From Shewanella psychropiezotolerans (GTDB taxonomy: Bacteria; Pseudomonadota; Gammaproteobacteria; Enterobacterales; Shewanellaceae), in NCBI RefSeq assembly GCF_007197555.1, contig NZ_CP041614.1:5944001-6008000 (forward strand): 64,000 nucleotides of DNA. Direction: 5' to 3'. The notes under the pieces are model-generated. The model was not told where the DNA came from. It was given only the letters and a program-made list of their open reading frames with translations, and did no database searches. The translations under genes were made by a program, and so were the position numbers. Positions 27,286 through 40,432 of this stretch are shown here, piece by piece. Every line of letters begins with the position of its first letter. Position 1 is the stretch's first letter.

Positions 27286-28985
27286 ATGATGAGATGCACG
27301 TCGAATTTATCTCTGTTTATTGTCTGCTTTATGGCCAGTATGCCTGGCAGAGGAGACGATTCGACGTTAACTGAAACATCATCAGATGAACCTTCAATAC
27401 TGGCTGACGATGAGGCTTTTGCTCGAGAGGACACCAGCCCAAAGATCACCCAGAAGAAACTCATCCGCAAAATAGTGGTCTCCAGTAATCCCATCTTCGA
27501 TGAGTCAGCTCCCGATGCCTTCTTTATCCATCGCTGGGCTAACTATCTTCATATTAATACCCGTGAATCTATCATTCTCAACAAGTTAAACTTTGAGGCT
27601 GGCAATCGTGTCACACAGAAAGACCTCGATGAGGCTCAAAGACTACTGAGATACGAGCCCTACATACGCGATGCAAAAGTCAGTCTGGTAGAAAAAGGTC
27701 CCGATTCAGATATTGCCGAAGAAGGGGATACACTCTTGGTTGAAACTTGGGATAACTGGTCACTGTTACCGACTATGAGTCTGAGTCATAGCGGCGGTGA
27801 AAGTAAATATTCCATAGGCATTAAGGAAGATAACTTACTTGGCTACGGTATACGTACCCGGATTAAGTACAAATCTGACGCCGATAGAAGCGGCTATAAA
27901 ATCTCACTGGAAGCCCCTCTGGATAGTTTTATCAAACACTCAAAAGTCGCCTTTAACTATCAAGACAATAGTGACGGGGAGGCGACACAGCTTTACTTCA
28001 ACAAGCCCTTCTATACCTTAGATACCCAAGATATGTATTCGGCTATCTACAGTGACGACCTCAGAATCGATACCCTTAGGCAAAATGGCATGGACATCAA
28101 TGAGTTTGAACAGCAACATGACTTCAATAGTCTGATGTATGGCTGGCGGGTGAGCAAGAGTGACAACTCTCGCACTCGTATCATCACAGGTATCACCCAA
28201 GATCAAAGCTTGTTTGCCATCACAGAAAAATACCCCGACTCAGAGATCCCCAAGACCGGGACTTCCTCTACCCCTGGCTCGCCTATGAGTATTTGCAAGA
28301 TGACTTCAAGGTGTTGAACAATGTCCACCTCATCAACTATAACGAAGACTTTAACTTAGGCTGGCATCATTACTTTAAATTGGGCCTGGAAACCCAAGAT
28401 ACCGGGGACGGTTCTGCCCTTGGCTACCACCTTAACTGGAAAACGACCCACGGCTATCAGGCCGATGCAGAGCTTCTCTTGCTGGAGTTTGACGGTTCGG
28501 GGGTGTTTGCTACCAGCCAAGAAGACTTCTATAAGGTCAACATGATGGCGGAATACTTCTATCAGATAGATCCAAAGTGGACGGTTTACGTTAAGACCAG
28601 GCTCAGTACATCTAGAAATAACTATTTAGATAAGACCTTTGCCCTGGGCGATGACACGGGCACACGTGGCTACCCTAACAATTACCAGCATGGTGATAAT
28701 CAATGGTTATTTACTACAGAGCTGCGTAACTACCCGAATATTAACCTATATCAACTCGCCGAACTCGGCTGGGCTGCTTTTGTCGATGTAGGGCAAGCCT
28801 TTGGCGGACCCGATGAAAATAATGAAGTATCGGGTCCAATAGGCAGCATAGGCATAGGCGCAAGAATCTATTCATCTCGTTCGAGTTACGGTAACGTGGC
28901 TCACATAGACCTCACCCTCCCTTTCACCTCAGGAGTAGAAGTAAACAGCTGGGAATGGCGCTTCCAGGTAAGAAACCGTTTCTAG
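27286..28985 (+). pseudogene. BamA/TamA-like outer-membrane protein, broken by a one-base deletion
   Basis: Two overlapping frames (27286-28317, 28293-28985) make one protein of about 566 residues. The first has a signal-like leader, a POTRA-like domain (residues ~63-130, RESIILNKLNFEAGNRVTQ) and the first beta strands; the second continues the barrel to a terminal Phe (WRFQVRNRF). At 28249-28257 the frame reads P-K-T-G, but adding one A to the AA at 28252-28253 restores P-K-D-R-D-F-L-Y and joins the frames seamlessly. The gene is either a recent pseudogene or an assembly error. Confidence 0.8.
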
Positions 28986-29030
28986 AGAGAAGGACTAAAC
29001 TGATAGTTAAGGCTCATCATTTGGCTATCT

Positions 29031-29828
29031 ATGTTTCGCTACTTCCTCATATTCCTTGTCTCTCTCACCAGCTTGCTCGCCAATGTCGATGCTAAGCCTT
29101 TGAAGATCGTCTGCCATGAATTTGCGCCTTTCAGCTTTCAGGACTCGAACAATCAGATCACTGGCATTCTCGTCGAAATAGCCAGACTCGCTTGTAAAAG
29201 CTGGCAGCAAGGCTGCGAGATTGAATTACTCCCGAATAAACGAGCGAAGAAAGCCTTTCACAGCGGACAAGCCAATGGACATTTTTTGGGCTGGAATGAA
29301 GAGCGTGCCACCTCCATATGGTTCTCAGTACCAATGCTTGAGACTGAATACGGATTTTACTCTCTCAAGCAAAGTAACCTCAGTAAAATAAATCAGTTAT
29401 CAAGTAAATCCATAGGTGTCCTTGCCCCCTCAAATACTTACCAATCCTTGCTAAATATAGATCTTAACCAACAGCAACTAGGGCTGGAACCGATGAAAAT
29501 CATCATGCTTAACTCTGCAAATCAACAACCTCTAAGAATGTTAGCTATTGGACGTTTCGATGCTTACTTCGTCAATAGAGACGTAGGTGCTTACTACGCC
29601 ATCCAACTAAATATCTCAGATCTAGATTACTTAAGCAGTAATGAGAAGACCCATTATTATCTTGGCTTTAAAATGCAGTACAACGACTACGACACCATAA
29701 AATCATTCAATCACCATCTAGCAACACTGTTACATCAAGGCGTATTCGATCCGCTGTTTAAGCATTGGCATGTGAAAACACCTAAGCTAAACCCATCGCA
29801 ATACCCGAGTCTCAACATTCCTTTCTAA
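29031..29828 (+). CDS. Periplasmic solute-binding protein, family 3-like
   Basis: 265 residues with a signal peptide (1-22, NVDA-KP). The fold matches extracellular solute-binding proteins of amino-acid type: LKIVCHEFAPFSFQDSNNQI at the N-terminus, GILVEIARLAC, ELLPNKRAKKAFHSGQ, and a second lobe RFDAYFVNRDVGAYYA. There are no permease or ATPase genes nearby, so it is an orphan and may act in sensing rather than transport. Confidence 0.82.
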   Translation: MFRYFLIFLVSLTSLLANVDAKPLKIVCHEFAPFSFQDSNNQITGILVEIARLACKSWQQGCEIELLPNKRAKKAFHSGQANGHFLGWNEERATSIWFSVPMLETEYGFYSLKQSNLSKINQLSSKSIGVLAPSNTYQSLLNIDLNQQQLGLEPMKIIMLNSANQQPLRMLAIGRFDAYFVNRDVGAYYAIQLNISDLDYLSSNEKTHYYLGFKMQYNDYDTIKSFNHHLATLLHQGVFDPLFKHWHVKTPKLNPSQYPSLNIPF

Positions 29829-30329
29829 AAACCTATGCTTGAATAAATTCATTGTTGCTGTTTTCTCAATATCACATTCACCTCCTCGAACTCGAATACA
29901 TGCTCATGTACCGTCTCTTTGCGAATAACATAATGCACACGTACCATTTCGGCCTCGACTCCACTTTTTAGGGTCAATACTTCATAGTCACAATTTAATT
30001 AATCCACCTCAATATGAATTACACACAGCCTATGACAGCTAGATCAAGGATGTTGACCAGTAAAACCATCGGTAACCCGTTAGATAATAGAGGTGCCATT
30101 GCTTTACCCATAGGACATGGCCCATACAGGCCCGCATATTCTTCGATTCTAATTAATCTAATCTTAAAGCAGAGTAAACTGAGTGATAGATTAATCACTG
30201 CTTCTCACTTGGTGAGATATTAGCGACGAAAAATGAAAATAAGCATGCTAAAAAAAATATGCTGCAACTATAATAAATTTAACATGTGACTCTAATTAAA
30301 CAGATTTAATTATTATTTTTGGAGAAAGA
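29829..30329. other. Intergenic stretch with a possible gene remnant
   Basis: About 500 bases with no confident gene. On the minus strand 29849-29977 an open frame of 42 codons from a TTG (or 32 from an ATG at 29945-29947) gives a protein-like, charged sequence ending EEVNVILRKQQQ; it has no good ribosome site and may be the 3' remnant of a lost gene. A plus-strand frame at 30014-30223 has no credible features. GGAG near 30321 is the ribosome site of manC. Confidence 0.4.
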
Positions 30330-31769
30330 ATGATTTTACCTGTAATCATGGCAGGTGGAGCAGGTTCACGGCTCTGGCCCTTGTCGCGACAAATGTACCC
30401 CAAACAGTTTCTCACCTTAAACGGTGATAGCTCTATGCTACAAAGCACGGCTATGCGTCTCAAGGGGATTGAACATGCTCCTGCCATGGTGATCTGTAAT
30501 GAAGAACATAGGTTTTCAGTTGCAGAGCAGTTTCGAGCCAACAAGATCCCCAATAGCGGGATTATTCTTGAACCTGTAGGGCGCAACACGGCTCCGGCTA
30601 TCGCTCTGGCGGCATTAACCGCGATTAAAAATAATGATGATCCCTTATTGTTAGTGTTAGCTGCCGATCACCTGATTAAAAATGAACGAGCGTTTCGTCA
30701 GTCAGTTAAAACGGCCACTGAATTTGCTCAAGCTGGCAAGCTGGTTACGTTCGGTATAGTGCCCACGGCGCCAGAAACCGGTTATGGCTACATAAAACGC
30801 GGCGATACCTATGGTAAAGGCGCAGGCTATTGTGTGGCAAAGTTTGTGGAGAAACCGAATCTAGCAAGGGCTCAGGCCTATATGGATAGCAAGAACTACT
30901 ATTGGAACAGTGGTATGTTCCTATTTAAAGCCAGTCGCTACTTAGATGAGCTTAAAACTCATAGCCCGGAGATCTATGCAGCATGTGAAAAAGCTATCTC
31001 TAATACTGCCCATGACTTCGACTTTTTACGAGTGGATAAGGCCGCATTTGAGGAATGCCCGGATAACTCTATCGATTACGCAATAATGGAGCCTCTGTGC
31101 AATAGCGAAGATTCAGATAAAGTTGTGGTCGTTCCCATGGATTGTGGCTGGAGTGACGTAGGTAGCTGGTCTGCGCTTTGGGAAGTGAAAGACAAGGACT
31201 GTAACGGTAATGCCTTTCAAGGCGATGTGATAAGCATAGACACCAGAAATTCCTATGTTCACGCTACCGACAAGCTAGTGGCTACCGTAGGCTTGGAAGA
31301 TGTGATAATCGTTGAAACAAAAGATGCTATTTTAGTTTCAAAACAGACCGAAGTTCAGCAAGTTAAACAGATTGTTGAGCAATTAAAAGAAAACCAACGA
31401 AGTGAATGGCAGCACCATCGTGAAGTATATCGCCCCTGGGGGAAATATGACTCCATCGACTACGGTCAGCGTTTTCAGGTGAAACATATCACGGTAAACC
31501 CAGGCGCTAAACTGTCAGTTCAGATGCACCATCACAGGGCCGAACATTGGATCGTGGTATCCGGCACTGCAAGAGTGACTAACGGTGATCAAGAGATCTT
31601 ACTAACAGAAAATCAGTCAACATACATACCCATTGGCACTACCCATGCCCTTGAAAACCCCGGTAAAATCCCATTAGAGCTGATCGAAGTACAGTCGGGG
31701 TCCTATCTTGGCGAGGATGATATTGTCCGCCTTGAAGACCGCTACGGCCGCAAAGATGAGCAGGTGTAA
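30330..31769 (+). CDS. manC: Mannose-1-phosphate guanylyltransferase / mannose-6-phosphate isomerase
   Basis: 479 residues, the usual length of the two-domain ManC/CpsB enzyme. The N-terminal nucleotidyltransferase has [12 protein letters not shown] and FVEKP; the C-terminal type II cupin isomerase domain has [28 protein letters not shown] and [12 protein letters not shown], with His residues for metal. It makes GDP-mannose from mannose-1-P and GTP and interconverts Man-6-P and Fru-6-P, feeding cell-surface polysaccharide. GGAG lies eight bases before the ATG; the next gene is a phosphomannomutase, so together they form a GDP-mannose supply unit. Confidence 0.94.
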   Translation: MILPVIMAGGAGSRLWPLSRQMYPKQFLTLNGDSSMLQSTAMRLKGIEHAPAMVICNEEHRFSVAEQFRANKIPNSGIILEPVGRNTAPAIALAALTAIKNNDDPLLLVLAADHLIKNERAFRQSVKTATEFAQAGKLVTFGIVPTAPETGYGYIKRGDTYGKGAGYCVAKFVEKPNLARAQAYMDSKNYYWNSGMFLFKASRYLDELKTHSPEIYAACEKAISNTAHDFDFLRVDKAAFEECPDNSIDYAIMEPLCNSEDSDKVVVVPMDCGWSDVGSWSALWEVKDKDCNGNAFQGDVISIDTRNSYVHATDKLVATVGLEDVIIVETKDAILVSKQTEVQQVKQIVEQLKENQRSEWQHHREVYRPWGKYDSIDYGQRFQVKHITVNPGAKLSVQMHHHRAEHWIVVSGTARVTNGDQEILLTENQSTYIPIGTTHALENPGKIPLELIEVQSGSYLGEDDIVRLEDRYGRKDEQV

Positions 31770-31890
31770 ACGACAGGCCAGCTTTCTAAGCTTTAGCTTC
31801 AATATTTGAATCTCTAGTATTGACGCTAAATAAAGAAATAGTCATACCATCTTCATGGGAGAGTGCTTACTCTCACCTATAGGATTTTTG

Positions 31891-33333
31891 ATGTTATTGA
31901 GTTCAAATGTAATTAAAAGTAGTGGTATAGCCTTTGGCACCAGCGGTGCTCGTGGGCTGGTCACTCAATTTACCAATGAAGTTTGTGCGGCTTTCACCCA
32001 CTCATTTGTCGCGACTCAGCGGCAAACCTTCACTTTCAACCATGTCGCCATCGCTATTGATAATCGCCCTAGTAGTTTTCGGATGGCAATGGCCTGTGCC
32101 AAGGCACTGGAACACTTGAGTATCAAAGCTATTTACTATGGCGTAGTTCCAACACCCGCACTAGCATATGCTGCAATGCAAGATAATATACCTAGTATCA
32201 TGGTCACCGGAAGCCACATTCCATTTGACCGTAATGGCTTGAAGTTCTATCGCCCCGATGGAGAAATAAGCAAATCTGATGAACAAGAGATCTTGTGTAC
32301 TCGGGCAGAGTTTTCCCCCTTAGAAGACATCCCTAACCTTGCTGTTAACCCGCGTGCTGCAAGGCTTTATGTCCAACGCTACATATCATTGTTTAATGCT
32401 TCGCTTCTCACAGGCAAGCGTATTGGTATTTATGAGCACTCAAGTGCTGGGCGAGACTTATATTCTGAGATATTCTCGGCCCTGGGCGCCGAAGTCATAG
32501 CTTTAGAGAGAAGTGATGATTTTGTGCCTATCGATACCGAGGCAGTATCCGATGAGGATATAGTTAAAGCGAACAAGTGGTCAAAACAATATGCTCTCGA
32601 TGCCATATTCTCAACCGATGGCGATGGCGACCGTCCCCTCGTTGCCGATGAGAATGGCACTTGGTTACGGGGTGATATTTTAGGCTTACTCTGTGCCAAT
32701 GCATTACACATAGAGGCACTCTCAATACCTGTTAATAGCAATACGGCCATCGAGAGTTGTGCATACTTCTCTCATGTGAAACGAACAAAGATTGGCTCGC
32801 CCTATGTTATTGCTGAGTTTTCTGCTCTAGCAGAAAATTATGAAACAATCGCAGGTTTTGAAGCAAACGGGGGCTTCTTGCTCGGCAGTGATGTAAGACT
32901 CAAGCAAAATACACTTAAAGCCCTGCCGACTCGAGATGCCCTCTTACCAGCATTAATGCTTTTTGCAGAGGCTAAATATAAAACTATTTCAGCCGTAGTC
33001 GACTCCCTCCCCAAAAGAGTGACATACAGCGACCGTATAAAAAACTTTGCCACGGAACGTAGCCAAATAATTTTGACTCTAGGCCAAGACAATCCTAACC
33101 GACTACTCAAGGCCTTAGGATTTGAAGAAGTATCAATTCAGACCCTTGATTGTACCGATGGCTTACGAGTGACCCTCAACGACAACAGAATAATCCACTT
33201 ACGCCCCTCCGGAAATGCGCCTGAACTCAGATGCTACGCTGAAGCTGATACCGTCGACATGGCAAAATTCCTAGTACATTCTTGTTTAAGCAAGGTCAGC
33301 GTTAATGGGTTTGTAGATCTCTTATCCGAATAA
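31891..33333 (+). CDS. manB: Phosphomannomutase (alpha-D-phosphohexomutase family)
   Basis: 480 residues from the ATG at 31891, which has AGGA upstream; an ATG 36 bases earlier lacks this. It carries the family's four signatures: the SGTSGARG N-terminal loop, the phosphoserine loop VTGSHIP (catalytic Ser), the metal loop STDGDGDRP, and the sugar loop [10 protein letters not shown] near the C-terminus. It would convert mannose-6-P to mannose-1-P for the adjacent ManC. The active-site serine context (GSHIP in place of the common SHNP) is a slightly divergent form. Confidence 0.87.
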   Translation: MLLSSNVIKSSGIAFGTSGARGLVTQFTNEVCAAFTHSFVATQRQTFTFNHVAIAIDNRPSSFRMAMACAKALEHLSIKAIYYGVVPTPALAYAAMQDNIPSIMVTGSHIPFDRNGLKFYRPDGEISKSDEQEILCTRAEFSPLEDIPNLAVNPRAARLYVQRYISLFNASLLTGKRIGIYEHSSAGRDLYSEIFSALGAEVIALERSDDFVPIDTEAVSDEDIVKANKWSKQYALDAIFSTDGDGDRPLVADENGTWLRGDILGLLCANALHIEALSIPVNSNTAIESCAYFSHVKRTKIGSPYVIAEFSALAENYETIAGFEANGGFLLGSDVRLKQNTLKALPTRDALLPALMLFAEAKYKTISAVVDSLPKRVTYSDRIKNFATERSQIILTLGQDNPNRLLKALGFEEVSIQTLDCTDGLRVTLNDNRIIHLRPSGNAPELRCYAEADTVDMAKFLVHSCLSKVSVNGFVDLLSE

Positions 33334-33800
33334 ACCTATACCGATTGGTATAAGCATTCCCTACGCTTCAAAGACATTCTTCGTATCCCTATGGGACAGA
33401 TACGGAAGTGTCGATATTGAATATCGAGGCTAGTTCCTTTGTAGCCTGCAACCAAGGTGCCTTCAAATTCCAATGGCCCAGCTTGAAATGGTCATGATAC
33501 TTGCCGAAGGCCGAACACATGGGGAGTAGGCATTGCACGTACGTGCTTAAGTGGATAAGCCACCTGCCTATATTGACGTTGGATATGGGCAATAGAATTT
33601 ATATTTAAAAATATCCAGACGCAAAAAGCGGAGGCGCCTTCCAATAGCCCAGCTTCGGATAAATCCTCCGCGTTCTACCGCAGCATCAAACTTCGTTTGC
33701 TGAACGCAGCGATATCACCCTACTAGCACATAAAAGGATGCATGCTGCGCATGCGCTATCTATATTCCCCATGTGAGAAGCTCATTTCAAAAGCTGTTAA
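33334..33800. repeat. Gene-free intergenic stretch rich in short inverted repeats
   Basis: No gene seen. TATACC-GATT-GGTATA at 33337-33352 is a perfect small palindrome. Further on, GCACGTACGTGC near 33535-33546 and GCATGCTGCGCATGCGC near 33733-33748 are self-complementary. The stretch resembles 7562-8075 in style. Part of it recurs at 33993-34039. Confidence 0.55.
33519..33566. repeat. Repeat copy A with a variable hairpin
   Basis: Shares flanks GTAGGCATT and AAGTGGATAAG(C/T)CACCTG with copy B at 33993-34039, but carries GCACGTACGTGC between them, where copy B carries CATGCC. Confidence 0.65.
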
Positions 33801-33804
33801 ACGA

Positions 33805-33836
33805 AAAAATCCCCAACACTAGGTGCTGGGGATTTA
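33805..33836 (-). terminator. Distal rho-independent terminator of the rRNA operon
   Basis: AAATCCCC and GGGGATTT form the stem core with a partly paired loop (AACACTAGGTGCT). Read on the minus strand the stem is followed by TTTTTTCG. It lies beyond the degenerate 5S copy. Confidence 0.75.
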
Positions 33837-33847
33837 TCGACTATTAG

Positions 33848-33897
33848 GCGCCTGGAAATGACCTACTCTCGTAGTCCACGAAGTGGACACATGGGGG
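33848..33897 (-). pseudogene. Degenerate 3' end of a second 5S rRNA gene
   Basis: The 23 bases from 33848 are identical to the 3' end of the intact 5S gene (GCGCCTGGAAATGACCTACTCTC on the plus strand, shown here in two parts: GCGCCTGGAAAT and GACCTACTCTC). An 18-base hairpin (GTAGTCCACGAAGTGGAC) then interrupts the match before ACATGGGG resumes; after this the similarity ends. The position, downstream of the true 5S and before a second terminator, fits a former duplicate 5S gene. Confidence 0.7.
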
Positions 33898-33992
33898 TGA
33901 AATTACGGCGATTTGAATACGTAGTATTCAGCCCTAATTGAACGCGGAGAAACTTCGTTTCGTAGCGGGAGAGCCCGCTCAGCGGCGGGGCG

Positions 33993-34039
33993 ACATCGGG
34001 GGTAGGCATTCATGCCTTCCTAAGTGGATAAGTCACCTG
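33993..34039. repeat. Repeat copy B with a variable hairpin
   Basis: Second copy of the unit at 33519-33566. The flanks agree closely, and the middle is a different short palindrome (AGGCAT-TC-ATGCCT). Confidence 0.65.
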
Positions 34040-34094
34040 ATATCTGTACCGGTAAGTTCGAGCTATTCAGCCAAACTTTATTAAATCCCAGACG

Positions 34095-34127
34095 CAAAAA
34101 AGCCACCTTATTCAGGTGGCTTTTTCA
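34095..34127 (-). terminator. Proximal rho-independent terminator of the rRNA operon
   Basis: AAAAAGCCACCT and AGGTGGCTTTTT form a stem with a short TATTC-type loop. On the minus strand it lies just after 5S and is followed by a T-run. Confidence 0.88.
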
Positions 34128-34138
34128 CTTAATGAGCG

Positions 34139-34254
34139 CCTGGAAATGACCTACTCTCACATGGGGAGACCCCACACTACCATCGGCGCGATTGCGTTTC
34201 ACTTCTGAGTTCGAGATGGGATCAGGTGGGGCCACAATGCTATGGTTTCCAGAC
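34139..34254 (-). rRNA. rrf: 5S ribosomal RNA
   Basis: On the minus strand it begins GTCTGGAAACC, contains the conserved GATCCCATCTCGAACTCAG segment and ends GAGAGTAGGTCATTTCCAGG. Length about 116, as expected. It lies 175 bases after 23S and is followed by a terminator. Confidence 0.95.
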
Positions 34255-34429
34255 TAATTTGACGATTACTTTCAGCTTTTTAAAAAAGCTAAAGGTAAAA
34301 GAATTTAGAAAGCTGTATCTAGATTTCTCTAAATAATAAATAATTAGGTTCGACTTAAATCAAGTTCGTATTCTTTTGTGCTTATGAAGTAATACACACA
34401 CTAACTACACAAACCCATCTGGGTTGTAT

Positions 34430-37332
<2,903 letters not shown>

Positions 37333-37654
37333 ATACAACCCACATGGGACTGTATCGCAACTAATGGTGTTTACTTTCGCCAAAAGAATACTCTTGAATT
37401 GCATCGCTGCAATTCGGCACTTGATTTAAGTGTTTGAGAACTCAATTATTTATTTTTCGCGCTAATGCTATTAACCACTGCAATCCTTACCTCTTACGAA
37501 GCAGTTTTCACAATAGTCCCTTTCACATTAACACTATCAGCTTTCCAAATTTTTAAAGAACGGGCTTAAAAAAGCCAAAGATAAATTTTGCATTTATCTT
37601 TGGCATCTCTATCCATATGCATGACCTACTTATTCAGCTAGAAAAGTAAGTAAA
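37333..37654 (-). other. 23S upstream spacer with boxA-like element
   Basis: 322 bases between tRNA-Ala and 23S. On the minus strand GTTCTTTAAAAATTT (37548-37562) resembles a boxA antitermination element. No other gene is seen. Confidence 0.6.
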
Positions 37655-37730
37655 TGGTGGAGCTATGCGGGATCGAACCGCAGACCTCCTGCGTGCAAGG
37701 CAGGCGCTCTCCCAGCTGAGCTATAGCCCC
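37655..37730 (-). tRNA. alaT: tRNA-Ala(TGC)
   Basis: 76 bases with a full cloverleaf: acceptor GGGGCTA/TAGCTCC, anticodon loop CTTGCAC with TGC, T-loop GTTCGATCC and encoded CCA. It lies in the 16S-23S spacer. Confidence 0.97.
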
Positions 37731-37865
37731 ATTTACATGCAGTCAAACAAAATATATACGTTTACTTATTACTAAGTCATTACCAAATCGAGTGTAACAA
37801 GGTATGTAGAGAGGACGTTTAGCCTGCTAAACGACGAACTACATAACGCAGTAACACAAAGATTT

Positions 37866-37942
<77 letters not shown>

Positions 37943-38097
37943 ATTTATACTTGCTTCTTTACTTCAATACTGCGTACCTTTCGTCATTCAATCAGTCATG
38001 TAGTGAACTACACTCCCTCTTTCATTCCTCAAGCACCTTGTCTTGAAGCAAATTAACGTCGTCTAAACAGACACGTATATTTTTGCTCTTTCTTTCT

Positions 38098-38122
38098 ATC
38101 AAGTAATCTGTGTGAACACTCA
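38098..38122 (-). other. 3' strand of the 16S RNase III processing stem
   Basis: ATCAAGTAATCTGTGTGAACACTCA is split here as ATCAAGTAATCTG and TGTGAACACTCA. It pairs with 39937-39961 across the 16S gene with two mismatches, forming the long helix that RNase III cuts in pre-rRNA. Confidence 0.8.
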
Positions 38123-38147
38123 GCAAATATTGAGTTAGTCGTATAGG

Positions 38148-39690
<1,543 letters not shown>

Positions 39691-39936
39691 TAAAGTTTTT
39701 TTGATGCATTACCTTTCGGCAATGACATCGGCTCAACGAATTATACTGTTTTTCATTAACCACCCTCTATAAAGAGAATGTCAATGAAGCTTACATATTT
39801 TGCTTCTTTGAATTTACTTTGCTTGCTCGTGAGAGTAAGAAAGTAGAAACCAAAGTTGCTATGGTCACTCAGTAGTTCATTGAGAAAATTTGCTGCCACT
39901 TACAAAGTAAGATGGCTTCGAATAACTCAACACCTG

Positions 39937-39961
39937 TGAGTGCCCACACAGATTACTTGAT
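39937..39961 (-). other. 5' strand of the 16S RNase III processing stem
   Basis: Located in the rRNA leader upstream of 16S; complementary to 38098-38122, as described there. Confidence 0.8.
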
Positions 39962-39964
39962 AAA

Positions 39965-39976
39965 TTGTTAAAGAGC
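39965..39976 (-). promoter_or_regulatory. boxA antitermination element in the rRNA leader
   Basis: GCTCTTTAACAA on the minus strand matches the boxA consensus to which NusB/NusE bind. It lies 275 bases before 16S. Confidence 0.85.
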
Positions 39977-40030
39977 TTGGTGCTTGGTAGCACCGCCGTT
40001 AGACGCTAGGTCGCTGGCTTGAGGAGGCGT

Positions 40031-40058
40031 ATTCTACGCTTTCCTAGGTTGACGTCAA
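40031..40058 (-). promoter_or_regulatory. rRNA operon promoter (proximal)
   Basis: Minus strand: -35 TTGACG (40053-40058), 16-base spacer, -10 TAGAAT (40031-40036), followed by a GC-rich ACGCCTCC discriminator and preceded by an A/T-rich block like an UP element. Confidence 0.85.
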
Positions 40059-40200
40059 GTGCTTTTTTTAAAAAGATTTTTAAGCGTTTAACACAACTTA
40101 AAAACTATTCTAAAACTAAGCTAACTTGTTGCCCTGACTCAACTGCGTCTTACTTAACGTAATGTTTAGTAGGACTGGTTTGCCGTGTCAGTGGATGCGC

Positions 40201-40228
40201 ATTATAGGGAGTATGAGAATGATCGCAA
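40201..40228 (-). promoter_or_regulatory. rRNA operon promoter (distal)
   Basis: Minus strand: -35 TTGCGA (40223-40228), 16-base spacer, -10 TATAAT (40201-40206), then a GCGC start. It lies 170 bases upstream of the proximal promoter, giving a tandem arrangement. Confidence 0.75.
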
Positions 40229-40378
40229 GCAGTTTTATAAATAAAAACGATCTTTTCTGATAGTCACAATTAAACCACCGCTTACCCCCAGATTTATCCA
40301 CAGAATGTGCATTCTAGCTCATTAAGTCGGCGATATTCTTTGATACGCTTTAAAACCTGCTAGTAAGCTTAATATAAA

Positions 40379-40402
40379 AAAGCCACTCAGATGAGTGGCT
40401 TT
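40379..40402 (-). terminator. Rho-independent terminator after secA
   Basis: AAAGCCACTC and GAGTGGCTTT form a perfect 10-bp stem with a four-base loop. On the minus strand it follows the secA stop and leads into TTTTTTATATT. Confidence 0.88.
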
Positions 40403-40432
40403 AGATTCATTCTGCTTTCCAGACTAACTAAC

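Noticed and set aside
30014..30223. 69-codon plus-strand frame before manC
   Set aside because: No good ribosome site, no recognisable features, composition unlike neighbouring proteins.
33389..33592. 67-codon minus-strand frame upstream of the rRNA terminators
   Set aside because: Overlaps repeat copy A and has no coding features.
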